Assembly: GCA_001596135.1 (NCBI GenBank)
Contig: CP014773.1
Span: 1,612,001 to 1,676,000, forward strand
From: Mucilaginibacter sp. PAMC 26640
GTDB taxonomy: Bacteria > Bacteroidota > Bacteroidia > Sphingobacteriales > Sphingobacteriaceae
Length of the DNA stretch: 64,000 nucleotides
Reading direction: 5' to 3'
Shown here: one piece after another, positions 15,840 to 25,167 of the stretch
Layout: each line of letters starts with the position of its first letter
Numbering within the stretch: position 1 is the first letter of the stretch
Translations under genes and position numbers: made by a program
Notes under the pieces: generated by a model
Seen by the model: the letters and a program-made list of their open reading frames with translations, nothing else
Databases searched by the model: none
Told to the model about the DNA's origin: nothing

Positions 15840-17048
15840 ATGAATTTTGTTCTAAAAGCTACTGCTACCTTTGTAGCTTCTTTGTTTATATTGGCTTCCT
15901 GTTCCAACGGCAAAACTGATAAAAAATCCAATGCCGATCCGCTAAAACCCTTTGATTCTTCGGGATTATTAAAATATGACGCTAAAAAAGGCGACAAAAA
16001 GATAGATGATTTTATGCAACACCTGCACAAGGTGAGCGGGTTTAACGGGAATGTGCTGGTAGCAAAAAAAGGTAAAATCCTGTACGAGGGTACCTTCGGC
16101 TGGGCCAACCACCTCACCCGCGACAGTTTGAAGATCAACTCTCAATTTGAACTGGCATCGGTTACTAAAACCATGACGGGTACTGCCATCATGCAGCTTT
16201 GGGAACGTGGCAAAATAAAACTGGATCAGGATGTACGAGATTTCTTCCCGGATTTTCCATACGAAGGTGTAACGATCAGATTGCTGCTCACCCACCGGTC
16301 TGGCATGATGAACTATGTTTACTTTGTAGATAATATTTACCGTACCCAGCATTTAAATCAAAAAAAGGGTTTAACGAATGCCGAGGCAATGGCCATGATA
16401 GCGAAATACAAACCGGCCCGGTTTAATAAGCCCAACGTTAGGTTTTTATACAACAACAGCAATTTTATGGTGCTGGGTGCTATTATAGAAAAGGTAACCG
16501 GTAAAACCTATGCTGATTATATGATGGAGAATGTGTTTAAACCTGCTGGGATGAAGCACACGGCCGTATATTCCAAAGCGGTTTATGAAAAGATACCCGC
16601 GGATGTTGTAGGACACGACCGTAACAGCTGGAAATATTCGGTAGCGCAAAACTACCTCGATGGCCCTGTGGGCGATAAGGGGATTTACAGTACAGTAGGA
16701 GACCTGTATATTTTTGACCAGGCGTTAAGGGCTGGGCACTTGATCAAACCTGCCACACAAGACTCTGCTTATACCCCGCATAACCCAATGGTTCGCGGGC
16801 ACTTTAACTATGGTTATGGCTGGCGCTTATTTGAAGCACCAGGCCAGAAGGTAGTTTATCATACCGGTTGGTGGCACGGCTTTCGCCACATATTTTTGCG
16901 CGATATGAAAAACGATGTTACGATTGTTTTGTTAGGTAATATGGTTAACGGGAGCCTTTTACACTTGGATGATCTGTTTAAAATTACAGGAATGCCAGTG
17001 GTACGTAAAGGAGCCTACAACGGGGCAGGTGATACGGCGGAAGATTAG
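15840..17048 (+). CDS. Serine hydrolase, class C beta-lactamase-like lipoprotein
   Basis: 402 residues from ATG 15840. The N-terminus has a lipobox (LFILASCSNG), so it is probably a periplasm- or surface-facing lipoprotein. The penicillin-binding fold motifs are in order: SVTK at 107-110 (nucleophile Ser and Lys), YNN in RFLYNNSNF (Tyr general base region), and HTGW in VVYHTGWWHG near the C-terminus (the KTG-equivalent). Family members include D-Ala-D-Ala peptidases, esterases and AmpC lactamases; the HTG variant is common in esterase/peptidase members and a lactamase role is not implied. Upstream start codons would lengthen the signal unnaturally. Confidence 0.88.
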   Translation: MNFVLKATATFVASLFILASCSNGKTDKKSNADPLKPFDSSGLLKYDAKKGDKKIDDFMQHLHKVSGFNGNVLVAKKGKILYEGTFGWANHLTRDSLKINSQFELASVTKTMTGTAIMQLWERGKIKLDQDVRDFFPDFPYEGVTIRLLLTHRSGMMNYVYFVDNIYRTQHLNQKKGLTNAEAMAMIAKYKPARFNKPNVRFLYNNSNFMVLGAIIEKVTGKTYADYMMENVFKPAGMKHTAVYSKAVYEKIPADVVGHDRNSWKYSVAQNYLDGPVGDKGIYSTVGDLYIFDQALRAGHLIKPATQDSAYTPHNPMVRGHFNYGYGWRLFEAPGQKVVYHTGWWHGFRHIFLRDMKNDVTIVLLGNMVNGSLLHLDDLFKITGMPVVRKGAYNGAGDTAED

Positions 17049-17059
17049 CGTGCCCCCCG

Positions 17060-17125
17060 CCCCCCTGAAGGGGGAGTTAATATTTGAGATGTTTATAATA
17101 AATCCCTACTCCCCCTTCAGGGGGC
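17060..17125. repeat. Inverted repeat of CCCCCTGAAGGGGGAG
   Basis: CCCCCTGAAGGGGGAGT (17061-17077) is repeated in reverse complement at 17108-17125, and each arm is itself palindromic. The right arm leads into the Shine-Dalgarno of ybaB. It looks like a dispersed extragenic palindrome. As a terminator for the serine hydrolase it lacks a proper T run. Confidence 0.7.
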
Positions 17126-17136
17126 TAGGGGGCTTT

Positions 17137-17142
17137 AGGAGG
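17137..17142 (+). promoter_or_regulatory. Strong Shine-Dalgarno before ybaB
   Basis: AGGAGG lies five bases from the ATG at 17147 (AGGAGGtaatATG). Most genes in this window have no such site, as expected for Bacteroidota, so this is an exception. Confidence 0.6.
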
Positions 17143-17146
17143 TAAT

Positions 17147-17452
17147 ATGTTTGATAAATTAATGGAAGCTCAGCAAAAAGCTGGCGAAGTAAAGCAAAGG
17201 TTAGATGCCATTACCGTTACCGGTACGGCAGAGGGTGGTAAAATTACGGTTCAGGCCAACGCCAACAAAGTGGTGAAATCGATCGCTATCGACGAGTCGT
17301 TTTTAAAAGAAGCGGATAAAGAGGAATTGGAAGAATTGCTGGTTGTTGCCATAAATAAAGCAATGGCGGAGGCTGATAACGTAAGCCAAAGTGAAATGGC
17401 GGCCATGACCAGTGCCATGTTTGGCGGTATGGGTGGTTTGTTTGGTAAATAA
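17147..17452 (+). CDS. YbaB/EbfC-family nucleoid-associated protein
   Basis: 101 residues with the family layout: an N-terminal helix (MEAQQKAGEVKQRLDAITVTG), a beta-sheet core (GKITVQANANKVVKSIAIDES), a long helix (DKEELEELLVVAINKAMAEAD) and a Gly/Met-rich tail (MTSAMFGGMGGLFGK). Family members form tweezer-like dimers that bind DNA without strong sequence preference. In other phyla the gene pairs with dnaX and recR, but neither is nearby here. Its translation start is set by an unusually good Shine-Dalgarno. Confidence 0.92.
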   Translation: MFDKLMEAQQKAGEVKQRLDAITVTGTAEGGKITVQANANKVVKSIAIDESFLKEADKEELEELLVVAINKAMAEADNVSQSEMAAMTSAMFGGMGGLFGK

Positions 17453-17545
17453 ATGTTGCAACATTGTAATATTGATGATATAGCAAACAGGGTATAGTTT
17501 TTACCGTTGTGTACTTGATAGTTTACCAAATTTAAAAAATTAGCT

Positions 17546-18226
17546 ATGAAAGTTACCTATTATGGCCAGTCGACAATAGAACTCGAGGCCGACGGCAAAA
17601 AATTATTGTTCGATCCATTTATCACCTACAACGAATTAGCAAAAGGTATTGTTGAGGTTTCGGCTTTAAAGCCGGATTATATCCTGGTATCCCACGGCCA
17701 CGGCGATCATGTTGCCGATTTGGTGGAGGTGCAAAAACAAAGTGGCGCAAAAGTTATCTGTATTGCCGAAATAGCCGATTGGCTGGGCAAGCAAGGCATT
17801 GACAATGTGCACGGGATGAATATCGGCGGCGGCTTTAATTTCGATTTTGGACGTGTGAAAATGGTGAATGCCATACACTCCAGTGCACTGCCCGATGGTT
17901 CTAACGGTGGCAACCCTGCCGGTTTTGTGATTTATAGCGAAGGTAAAGTAATTTACTTTGCAGGTGATACAGCACTTACCTATGATATGAAGCTATTGGA
18001 GGGTGAAAACCTCGATTGGGCTTTTTTACCATTAGGCGATAATTACACGATGGGCGCGGATGACGCTATTAAAGCAGCAGGTTTTATCAACTGTAAAGAC
18101 ATTATTGGTATCCATTACGATTCCTTCCCGGTGATCAAGATAGATAAGGAAGAGGTGAAAGGAAAATTCATTAAGGCCGGGCTAAATTTAAAATTGCCGG
18201 CTATAGGCGAAAGCTTAGATCTGTAA
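17546..18226 (+). CDS. UPF0173 metallo-beta-lactamase-fold hydrolase
   Basis: 226 residues, close to the usual ~227. Metal-binding residues are visible: SHGHGDH at 49-55, AIHSSALPDG (further His), FAGDTAL (bridging Asp) and GIHYDSFP (last His). This is the UPF0173/YtkL group of the metallo-beta-lactamase superfamily; its substrate is unknown, though related enzymes act on phosphodiesters or thioesters. It is cytoplasmic with no signal. It follows ybaB by 93 bases and ends at a bidirectional terminator. Confidence 0.9.
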   Translation: MKVTYYGQSTIELEADGKKLLFDPFITYNELAKGIVEVSALKPDYILVSHGHGDHVADLVEVQKQSGAKVICIAEIADWLGKQGIDNVHGMNIGGGFNFDFGRVKMVNAIHSSALPDGSNGGNPAGFVIYSEGKVIYFAGDTALTYDMKLLEGENLDWAFLPLGDNYTMGADDAIKAAGFINCKDIIGIHYDSFPVIKIDKEEVKGKFIKAGLNLKLPAIGESLDL

Positions 18227-18227
18227 T

Positions 18228-18268
18228 AAAACAATAAAGGCTCCGGGTTACGGAGCCTTTATTGTTTT
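18228..18268. terminator. Bidirectional terminator
   Basis: AATAAAGGCTCCG (to 18245) pairs with CGGAGCCTTTATT (from 18251) around a five-base loop, with a T run on each strand. It separates convergent genes. Confidence 0.9.
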
Positions 18269-18275
18269 GGATGAA

Positions 18276-18464
18276 TTACATCTTCATGGTGTCTTTCTTC
18301 ATTGTTGAATCTTTCATCATTTTGTGTTTCTTCATCATTTTTTTCTTCACTGGCTTCTTCTTCATCGTAGTGTCTTGCTGAGTTTGCACTGGCGTTGCCG
18401 CGAATGCATTAATGCTGCCAAACGAGATCGTAGCGACAGCAACCATACAGATAGCTTTTTTCAT
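18276..18464 (-). CDS. Small exported Lys/Met-rich MXKDX-type repeat peptide
   Basis: 62 residues. A clear signal peptide (MKKAICMVAVATISFGSINAFA) is followed by a 38-residue tail made almost only of Lys, Met, Thr, Asp and Val, with repeats such as TTMKKK, MMKDS and TMKKDT. These fit the pentapeptide MxKDx pattern known for short exported bacterial proteins of unknown role. The mature peptide would be strongly basic and could bind anionic surface polymer or, through Met, soft metals; both are guesses. It ends at the shared terminator and has about 70 bases upstream before glgC ends. Confidence 0.75.
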   Translation of the reverse strand: MKKAICMVAVATISFGSINAFAATPVQTQQDTTMKKKPVKKKMMKKHKMMKDSTMKKDTMKM

Positions 18465-18532
18465 GATTAGTAAGTTTATTTAGTTGTTGTTATATAACAA
18501 ATTAACCTGGGAATGTTCAATGCTATTGCAGA

Positions 18533-19795
18533 TTAAATCACCGTCCCGCTCGGTATAACTGCACGTTTTTTAACAATAACAATACCATCAACTACTGTGT
18601 AGGTTGGGAAGTCTCCATCCGGTAACCTGCCGCCACAATTAATTTTCACATCGTCTCCAATATAGGTGTTCTTATCTATAATGGCATTTCGCAATGTACA
18701 CCGGTCGCCTATCCCCATAATAGCTTCCCCTTTTGCTTTTGCTGCAGCAATTTCATCAAGGGTTTGATAATTATCGCTGCCCATTATATAACAGCTGTCG
18801 ATGGTGGTGTACAAGCCTATCCGGGTACGGATCCCAACGATTGACCGGGTTATTAAACTGGCGTTGATAATACAGCCATCTGCAATGATTGATCTGTCCA
18901 GATGCGTGCCAGAGATCTTTGTTGGCGGCAGCATACGCGCCCGTGTGTAGATGTGGTTTTTATCAAACAGATTAAACTGCGGGATATCATCTGTAAGGCC
19001 GAGATTCGCGTCAAAGAAAGAAGGGATAGTACCAATATCTGTCCAGTAACCTTCATATTGATAACTAACTACTTTATGCCCTTCTATAGATTGCGGGATG
19101 ATCTCTTTGCCGAAATCGGTATGGTCGTTACCTTCCAACAATTCATATAAAAGTTGACGGTTAAATATATAAATACCCATCGAAGCCAGGTAAATACGCC
19201 CCTGCGCCTTCATTTCCGGACTAACTTCTGACACCCAATTTTCAAAACCGCTTTTTGGTTTTTCGATAAAAGAAGTGATCAGATTGTCGCTATCGGTTTT
19301 TAAAATCCCGAAACCAGGAACATCGCTTACATCAACGGGTATAGTAGCTATAGAAATGTCAGCCTTCTTTTCGATATGCTGGTTGATCATTTCTTCAAAA
19401 TCCATCTGGTATAGCTGATCGCCGGATAGAATCAGCACATAATCAAATTCGTGCACGGCCAGGTGGTGCAAACTTTGCCTTACTGCATCGGCAGTGCCCT
19501 GGAACCAGCCTGCACTGGTAGGGGTTTGTTCTGCAGCCAATATATCAACGAAAGCAGTGCTGAACGTGCTGAAGTGATAAGTGTTTTTGATGTGTTTATT
19601 TAACGATGCTGAGTTAAACTGCGTTAACACGAAGATCCTGTCGATACCTGAGTGTAAACAATTAGAGATAGGGATATCAACCAAACGATATTTACCAGCA
19701 ATTGGCACTGCAGGTTTTGAGCGTGTTTGTGTTAGCGGTGCTAAACGGCTGCCCTGGCCGCCGCCAAGTACAATGCTGATTACTTTTGATGTCAT
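18533..19795 (-). CDS. glgC: Glucose-1-phosphate adenylyltransferase
   Basis: 420 residues. The pyrophosphorylase motif GGGQGSRLAPLTQTRSKPAVP (about 11-31) is present, followed by the dimer/regulatory segment SIIADGCIINASLI and left-handed beta-helix repeats at the C-terminus (SIVGIRTRIGLYT, IIDKNTYIGDDVKI). It makes ADP-glucose from ATP and glucose-1-phosphate, the committed step of bacterial glycogen synthesis. Its ATG overlaps the stop of glgA by four bases, so the two are one operon with glgA first. Confidence 0.95.
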   Translation of the reverse strand: MTSKVISIVLGGGQGSRLAPLTQTRSKPAVPIAGKYRLVDIPISNCLHSGIDRIFVLTQFNSASLNKHIKNTYHFSTFSTAFVDILAAEQTPTSAGWFQGTADAVRQSLHHLAVHEFDYVLILSGDQLYQMDFEEMINQHIEKKADISIATIPVDVSDVPGFGILKTDSDNLITSFIEKPKSGFENWVSEVSPEMKAQGRIYLASMGIYIFNRQLLYELLEGNDHTDFGKEIIPQSIEGHKVVSYQYEGYWTDIGTIPSFFDANLGLTDDIPQFNLFDKNHIYTRARMLPPTKISGTHLDRSIIADGCIINASLITRSIVGIRTRIGLYTTIDSCYIMGSDNYQTLDEIAAAKAKGEAIMGIGDRCTLRNAIIDKNTYIGDDVKINCGGRLPDGDFPTYTVVDGIVIVKKRAVIPSGTVI

Positions 19796-21216
19796 ATTTT
19801 CGGGATTAAGCTTTCATAGAGGTCAATATATTCTTTTGCCGACCGGTACCAGGAAAAATCGAGGCCCATCATGCGCTTGCGCAATAGTTGCATTTTTTTA
19901 GTGTCGCGGTACAATTCAACCGCCCGCGTAACTGATGTACTGATGTCATCAACACTCGTATTATTAAAACGGATGCCGTAACCACCCTCGTCGGCGAAAT
20001 CGATAACGGTATCAGCCAGCCCCCCGGTGGTGCGTACCATCGGCACCGTACCGTATTTGATGGCGTAAAGCTGGTTGAGTCCGCATGGTTCCACACGTGA
20101 TGGCATCAATAAAAAATCGGCCCCGGCATAGATCAAATGTGCAAGCGATTCATCGTAGCCTATAAATACATTGCAATTATCCGGGTACAAATCTTTTAGT
20201 TTTTGAAGTGCCATTTCGGTTTCGGCATCGCCGGCACCTAATATCAGGAAGTTAACTTCATCACCATGTTGCTGGATGCTTTTTTCGATAGCAGCCGGCA
20301 GCATATCGGCTCCTTTTTCAACCACCAGCCGGCCTATAAATACAATCAGGGGTTTGTCCGGTGAAAGATGAAAACGTGTGCATAACTCTTCTTTATTCTT
20401 TTGTTTGCCCTTACTAACCGTAGCCGCGCTGAATTTGTTTGGCACCATCGGGTCTGTTTCTGCATTCCAAACATCGGTATCAATACCATTGATGATTCCG
20501 TGCCCCTTAAAGCGTTCTACATAAAATAGATATTCCAGTCCGTTTGAGCTAACGGATAGTTCTTTTAAATAATTGGGCGATACCGTAGTAAACTTCCAGC
20601 AGCATTTAACCGCACAGGCAAGGGGATTTATGCCGCCGTTCCAATCCAACAGGCCGGTTTTATAAAAATCAACTTCGGGTAACAGGTGGAAGTGTTCCCA
20701 GCCAAAAGCCCCGTGGTATTGGCCGTTATGGATGGTAAATATGGTTGGGATATGTGCCAGCCTGCGATACAATGCGGAGTGATACATCAGGAAAGGAACC
20801 AGCCCGGAATGGTGGTCGTGGCAGTGCACCAGGTCAGGGGTTTGGCCGCTCCAATTGATCCAATCCAGGAAACAGATCTGAAAGGCCAGGAATTGCTCGC
20901 GCTCATCAGGGTAGCTGTAGATATTTTCACGATCCAGTAAACCCGGGATTTTGATCATATACAGCTCAAACCCTAGTTCGTCGGTGCTTTCCTTTATTAC
21001 TTCGAAATAAATTCTCCGTGTGCCCAATAATGTAGCTCCCTGGAAAACTATATCAAAAGTATGCTCATGTACAAATTTGCGGTTATAAAAAGGCATAACC
21101 ACTGCCGCGTTTTGCCCGGCCTGGTTTTGGTATTTTGGCAGTGCGCCAACAACATCTGCAAGCCCGCCAACTTTGGCAATTGGGTAGCATTCGGCACTGA
21201 GGTGGAATATTCTCAT
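19792..21216 (-). CDS. glgA: Glycogen synthase
   Basis: 474 residues, usual for GT5 enzymes. The N-terminus has SAECYPIAKVGGLADVVGALPKY, including the KVGGL ADP-glucose site. HNGQYHGAFGWEHF and the C-terminal GT-B donor motif PSRVEPCGLNQLYAIKYGTVP are also visible. It extends alpha-1,4-glucan from ADP-glucose made by the co-encoded GlgC. Translation coupling by ATGA overlap keeps the two in step. No branching enzyme or phosphorylase lies within the window. Confidence 0.93.
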   Translation of the reverse strand: MRIFHLSAECYPIAKVGGLADVVGALPKYQNQAGQNAAVVMPFYNRKFVHEHTFDIVFQGATLLGTRRIYFEVIKESTDELGFELYMIKIPGLLDRENIYSYPDEREQFLAFQICFLDWINWSGQTPDLVHCHDHHSGLVPFLMYHSALYRRLAHIPTIFTIHNGQYHGAFGWEHFHLLPEVDFYKTGLLDWNGGINPLACAVKCCWKFTTVSPNYLKELSVSSNGLEYLFYVERFKGHGIINGIDTDVWNAETDPMVPNKFSAATVSKGKQKNKEELCTRFHLSPDKPLIVFIGRLVVEKGADMLPAAIEKSIQQHGDEVNFLILGAGDAETEMALQKLKDLYPDNCNVFIGYDESLAHLIYAGADFLLMPSRVEPCGLNQLYAIKYGTVPMVRTTGGLADTVIDFADEGGYGIRFNNTSVDDISTSVTRAVELYRDTKKMQLLRKRMMGLDFSWYRSAKEYIDLYESLIPKI

Positions 21217-21421
21217 TTGGGTTTATATAGAGGTTAAGGTACTAAACATTTCCCCAAATGAACAAACACATTATTTGAAAAATGTGTTTGAATTGCTGTT
21301 ATTATTTAATTAAAAAGGTTCAATAGTTGTCATTTCAATATTTTTTGAAAATAGGCAGATACCCCAATTGCCAATTTCGAAATCTGCTGTAAAGCGGTAG
21401 GATAGAAAAAGAATCTGGAAT

Positions 21422-21973
21422 TTAAAACGTTAGATCACAAGCCAACACGGCAGACCTTAAGACGCCCGTTTCTTCATAAGTTTGCTGGTAAACGCCGGTA
21501 GTAGCTAACGTAAGCAAAGTTGTTTTTTTGTTTTCAGGATCAATTAAGAAATATTCTTTGATACCTGCTTTTTCGTAAAGTGAGCGTTTACGCTGGGGAT
21601 CATAAGTGCGGTTTCGTGACAATATTTCTAAGGCAATATCTGGTGAGCCGTATATACCGTCGTTTTTAATTTTATTTAGGTTGTGATTTAAAAGCACAAT
21701 TAAATCCGGCTGTACCACAGAATCCATAGTTACCAGATAAACATCAATAGGCGAGGGGATCACTTTGCCTAAATTCGAATCTTTTAAAAAGAAATAAAGT
21801 AAAGCATGCAAATCCGACAGTAAAAGCTGATGCAAGGGTGTAGGCGATGGCGACATAGTTAGCTCGTTAAATATAACTTCACAGCGCGTACCCTCGGGGA
21901 GCACGCGGTAAATATCCACTGCTGTAGCAGGTATTTCTGTTATTACTTGTTGATATTTATGCTTGTCGTCCAT
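21422..21973 (-). CDS. Uma2-family (DUF820) PD-(D/E)XK protein
   Basis: 183 residues. The fold signature is readable: VQPDLIVLLN (Asp of the nuclease core) followed by GSPDIALEILSRN (D and E of the PD-ExK motif) and then KRSLYEKAGIKEYFLIDPENK. These are typical of the restriction-endonuclease-like Uma2 family, common in cyanobacteria and Bacteroidota and still of unknown biological role. It stands alone between glgA and polA with over 200 bases on each side, in which I see no gene and only AT-rich sequence. Confidence 0.85.
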   Translation of the reverse strand: MDDKHKYQQVITEIPATAVDIYRVLPEGTRCEVIFNELTMSPSPTPLHQLLLSDLHALLYFFLKDSNLGKVIPSPIDVYLVTMDSVVQPDLIVLLNHNLNKIKNDGIYGSPDIALEILSRNRTYDPQRKRSLYEKAGIKEYFLIDPENKKTTLLTLATTGVYQQTYEETGVLRSAVLACDLTF

Positions 21974-22209
21974 ACAACTCCTAAAGCGCCTTAAACAAAT
22001 ATAACCATTGTAATAAATAAACCTTAAGTGGATAAATTATTTGAACACTCATTTTTCGAACATCGATACAGTGGGCGTGCGTTGGAGTCGGTCGGTCTGA
22101 ATTATTTTAAGTTCGCCATAGTGGATATCATTAAAGCTTTGAAATGAGTAAACTTTTAGAAATATAGCCTATCATCGCCGGCAGGCAAATATTAAATTTC
22201 TGAAATTTA

Positions 22210-25020
22210 TCAATGTGCCTCCAGCCAGTTCTTTCCCGTGCCTATTTCCACCATGATCGGTACTTCGGTTTTAATGGCGTTCTTCATGTTTTCCAGTATG
22301 ATCGGCTTTACAATCTCAATCTCATGATTCGGCACATCAAACACCAGCTCATCATGCACCTGCATCGTCATACGGGCATCCAATTTTAAGGTTTTAAATT
22401 CACGGTGAATATTGATCATGGCTATTTTGATCATATCTGCAGCCGATCCCTGGATAGGGGCGTTTATAGCGTTTCGTTCGGCAAAGCCGCGTACAGTTTG
22501 ATTGGCTGAGTTGATATCGCGCAAATACCTGCGACGGCCCATCAACGTGGTTACATATCCGTTCTCACGGGCAAAGTTCATGGTATCGGCCATGTATTGT
22601 TTTATGCCGGGGTACTGGGCAAAATAGTTTTCGATGATATCGGCCGCTTCTTTCCTCGGGATACCAAGGTTTTGCGATAAGCCAAAGGCAGATTGCCCGT
22701 AAATGATTCCGAAGTTTACCGCTTTGGCGTTTCGGCGCTGGGTGCTATCCACATCTTCAATACCCACACCATATACTTTAGCTGCAGTAGCCGTATGGAT
22801 GTCGATGTTATCGATAAAAGCCTGGCGCATGTTAGGGTCTTTGCTGATCTCAGCAATAATGCGTAACTCTATCTGCGAATAATCCGCAGATACGATGCTG
22901 TGATTTGCGTCGCGGGGGATAAAAGCTTTCCGCACTTCGCGCCCCCGTTCTGTACGGATCGGGATATTCTGCAGATTGGGATTGTTGGAGCTTAAACGCC
23001 CGGTAGCCGCAACCGCCTGGTTATAGCTGGTATGAATGCGGCCGGTTTTGGTATTTACCATTGTTGGCAATGCATCCACATAGGTAGATTTAAGCTTTTG
23101 CAGCTGCCTGAAATCAAGGATGTCTCTCACGATATCGCTTTTAGCCGCCAGGGCCAGCAGCACATCCTCCCCGGTTTGGTACTGGCCTGTTTTAGTTTTT
23201 TTAGCTTTAGGGTCAAGCATTAGCTTCTCAAACAGCACTTCGCCCAATTGCTTTGGAGAGGCAATATTGAATCTGACGCCCGCCTTTTCAAAAACGGTTT
23301 TTTCCAGTTTGGCTATATCAGTTTCTAGTTCTTTACTAAATTCCTTCAAAGTTTCATGGTCTATTTTTACACCTTCGTGCTCCACATCAGCCAGTACATA
23401 TATCAGTGGGTTCTCAATCTCATGCAGTAGTTTTTCGGCACCAACTTCTTTAATCTTAGGTTCGAAAATGGTTTTCAGCTGCAGGGTAACATCTGCATCT
23501 TCTGCGGCGTAATCTTTAATTTTTTCAATTTCCACATCCCGCATGTTACCCTGATTTTTTCCTTTAGGTCCAATTAGTTCGGTGATGGAAACCGGTTTAT
23601 AATTCAGGTAATTCTCTGATAATACGTCCATGCCGTGGCGGGTATCCGGATCGATCACATAGTGCGCCATCATGGTGTCAAACAAATCACCTTTCATTTC
23701 AACATCGTACCACTTCAGCATCAGGATGTCGAATTTTAAATTCTGGCCTGTTTTGCCGATCGTTTCATCTTCAAACAGCGATTTAAATTCTGCAACAATG
23801 GCTTTAGATTGCATTTCATCAATGGGTACCGGTACATACCAGCCCTGGTTATGTTTTACAGCGAAGGAAAGGCCCACCAATTCACATTGATTGGCATCTG
23901 TGCCGGTAGTTTCGGTATCAAAACAAAAAGTTTTCTGCTGTTTTAAAATGTTGATGAGTTCGGCCCGTTTTTCAATTGTATCTGCTAAGATATAGTCATG
24001 CGGTACGGTGTTTATGTTTTTAATTTCAACCGGCGTAGGGGCTTCATAAATATCTTCTACATCCACCGTGAGCGTAGTGCGCCCGCCTGCTACCGCATTG
24101 CCGAACAAGTCGGTTTGTACCGATACGGCCCGGGTTTCGGTAATGCTAAAATCGTCACCAAACACGCGGCGGCCCAGTGTTCTAAATTCCAGATCAGCAA
24201 ATAAGGGCTCCAAAAGATCCTTACTTGGCGCACACATTTCCAGCCCTTCTTCATCCAGCTCCACCGGGGAATTCAAATTGATAGTAGCCAGCCTTTTAGA
24301 CATCAGTCCCTGCTCGGCAAAGTTCTCTACGTTCTCGCGTAGCTTCCCTTTTAATTCATGACTATGCGCTATGATCTCTTCAACAGAGCCATATTGTTTA
24401 ATCAACAGCTTTGCGGTCTTTTCGCCCACACCGGGGATGCCCGGGATACCATCAACGGCATCGCCCCACAAACCCAATATATCTATCACCTGTTCCGGGC
24501 GTTCAATTTCCCACTTGGCCAATACTTCCTTTACACCAAGGATCTCCATATCGTTACCCATGCGGGCCGGTTTGTATATGCGGATGTTCTCGGAAACCAG
24601 CTGTGCAAAGTCTTTGTCAGGGGTCATACAATAAACCTGGTAGCCTTTTAGCTCAGCTTTTTTGGCGAGGGTGCCAATGATATCATCTGCTTCGTAGCCA
24701 TCACTGGTAATGAGCGGAATGTTGAAGCCCAGCACCACTTTAAATATGTAAGGCAATGCTTTGCTCAAATCTTCGGGCATCGCTTCGCGGTGAGCTTTGT
24801 ACTTTTCGTATTCGGTATGGCGTTCTGTTGGCACATCTGTATCAAATACCACGGCCATATGCGTAGGTTTTTCTTTTTTCAATACATCCAGCAAGGTATT
24901 GGTAAAGCCCATAACTGCCGATGTATTGAGCCCGCCGGATGTAAAGCGGGGAGATTTACTTAATGCAAAATGCGCCCGGTAAATTAGGGCCATACCATCA
25001 AGGAGAAAAAGCTTCTTCAT
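22210..25020 (-). CDS. polA: DNA polymerase I
   Basis: 936 residues, full length. Three domains are visible: an N-terminal 5'-3' exonuclease (LLDGMALIYRAHFAL, DADDIIG-like YEADDIIGTLA, GIPGIPGVGEKTA); a 3'-5' proofreading domain that appears active (FCFDTETTGTDA, NLKFDILML, YAAEDADVTLQL carry the DEDD acids); and the polymerase domain (VSADYSQIELRI, QRRNAKAVNFGIIYGQ, MQVHDELVFDV). It fills gaps and removes RNA primers. No operon partner; 189 bases upstream of its start the next gene runs the same way. Confidence 0.96.
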   Translation of the reverse strand: MKKLFLLDGMALIYRAHFALSKSPRFTSGGLNTSAVMGFTNTLLDVLKKEKPTHMAVVFDTDVPTERHTEYEKYKAHREAMPEDLSKALPYIFKVVLGFNIPLITSDGYEADDIIGTLAKKAELKGYQVYCMTPDKDFAQLVSENIRIYKPARMGNDMEILGVKEVLAKWEIERPEQVIDILGLWGDAVDGIPGIPGVGEKTAKLLIKQYGSVEEIIAHSHELKGKLRENVENFAEQGLMSKRLATINLNSPVELDEEGLEMCAPSKDLLEPLFADLEFRTLGRRVFGDDFSITETRAVSVQTDLFGNAVAGGRTTLTVDVEDIYEAPTPVEIKNINTVPHDYILADTIEKRAELINILKQQKTFCFDTETTGTDANQCELVGLSFAVKHNQGWYVPVPIDEMQSKAIVAEFKSLFEDETIGKTGQNLKFDILMLKWYDVEMKGDLFDTMMAHYVIDPDTRHGMDVLSENYLNYKPVSITELIGPKGKNQGNMRDVEIEKIKDYAAEDADVTLQLKTIFEPKIKEVGAEKLLHEIENPLIYVLADVEHEGVKIDHETLKEFSKELETDIAKLEKTVFEKAGVRFNIASPKQLGEVLFEKLMLDPKAKKTKTGQYQTGEDVLLALAAKSDIVRDILDFRQLQKLKSTYVDALPTMVNTKTGRIHTSYNQAVAATGRLSSNNPNLQNIPIRTERGREVRKAFIPRDANHSIVSADYSQIELRIIAEISKDPNMRQAFIDNIDIHTATAAKVYGVGIEDVDSTQRRNAKAVNFGIIYGQSAFGLSQNLGIPRKEAADIIENYFAQYPGIKQYMADTMNFARENGYVTTLMGRRRYLRDINSANQTVRGFAERNAINAPIQGSAADMIKIAMINIHREFKTLKLDARMTMQVHDELVFDVPNHEIEIVKPIILENMKNAIKTEVPIMVEIGTGKNWLEAH

Positions 25021-25167
25021 ATATAGAGTGAATTACACTGATTGTAAAAATGATTACACCGATTGGCGTTTGTTTTCAAAAGTACGATTATTGTTGCCGA
25101 CGGCCCAAAATCTAACGCATCATTTTTACAGTTATGTTATCGGTGCAATTGTGAGAAACCAATGCAA

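Noticed and set aside
15840-17048. Beta-lactamase resistance gene
   Set aside because: SVTK and HTG fit a broad serine-hydrolase family; nothing shows antibiotic hydrolysis and many relatives are esterases or peptidases.
22210-25020. PolA lacking proofreading
   Set aside because: The DTETT, NLKFD and YAAEDAD motifs are all present, so the 3'-5' exonuclease looks active.
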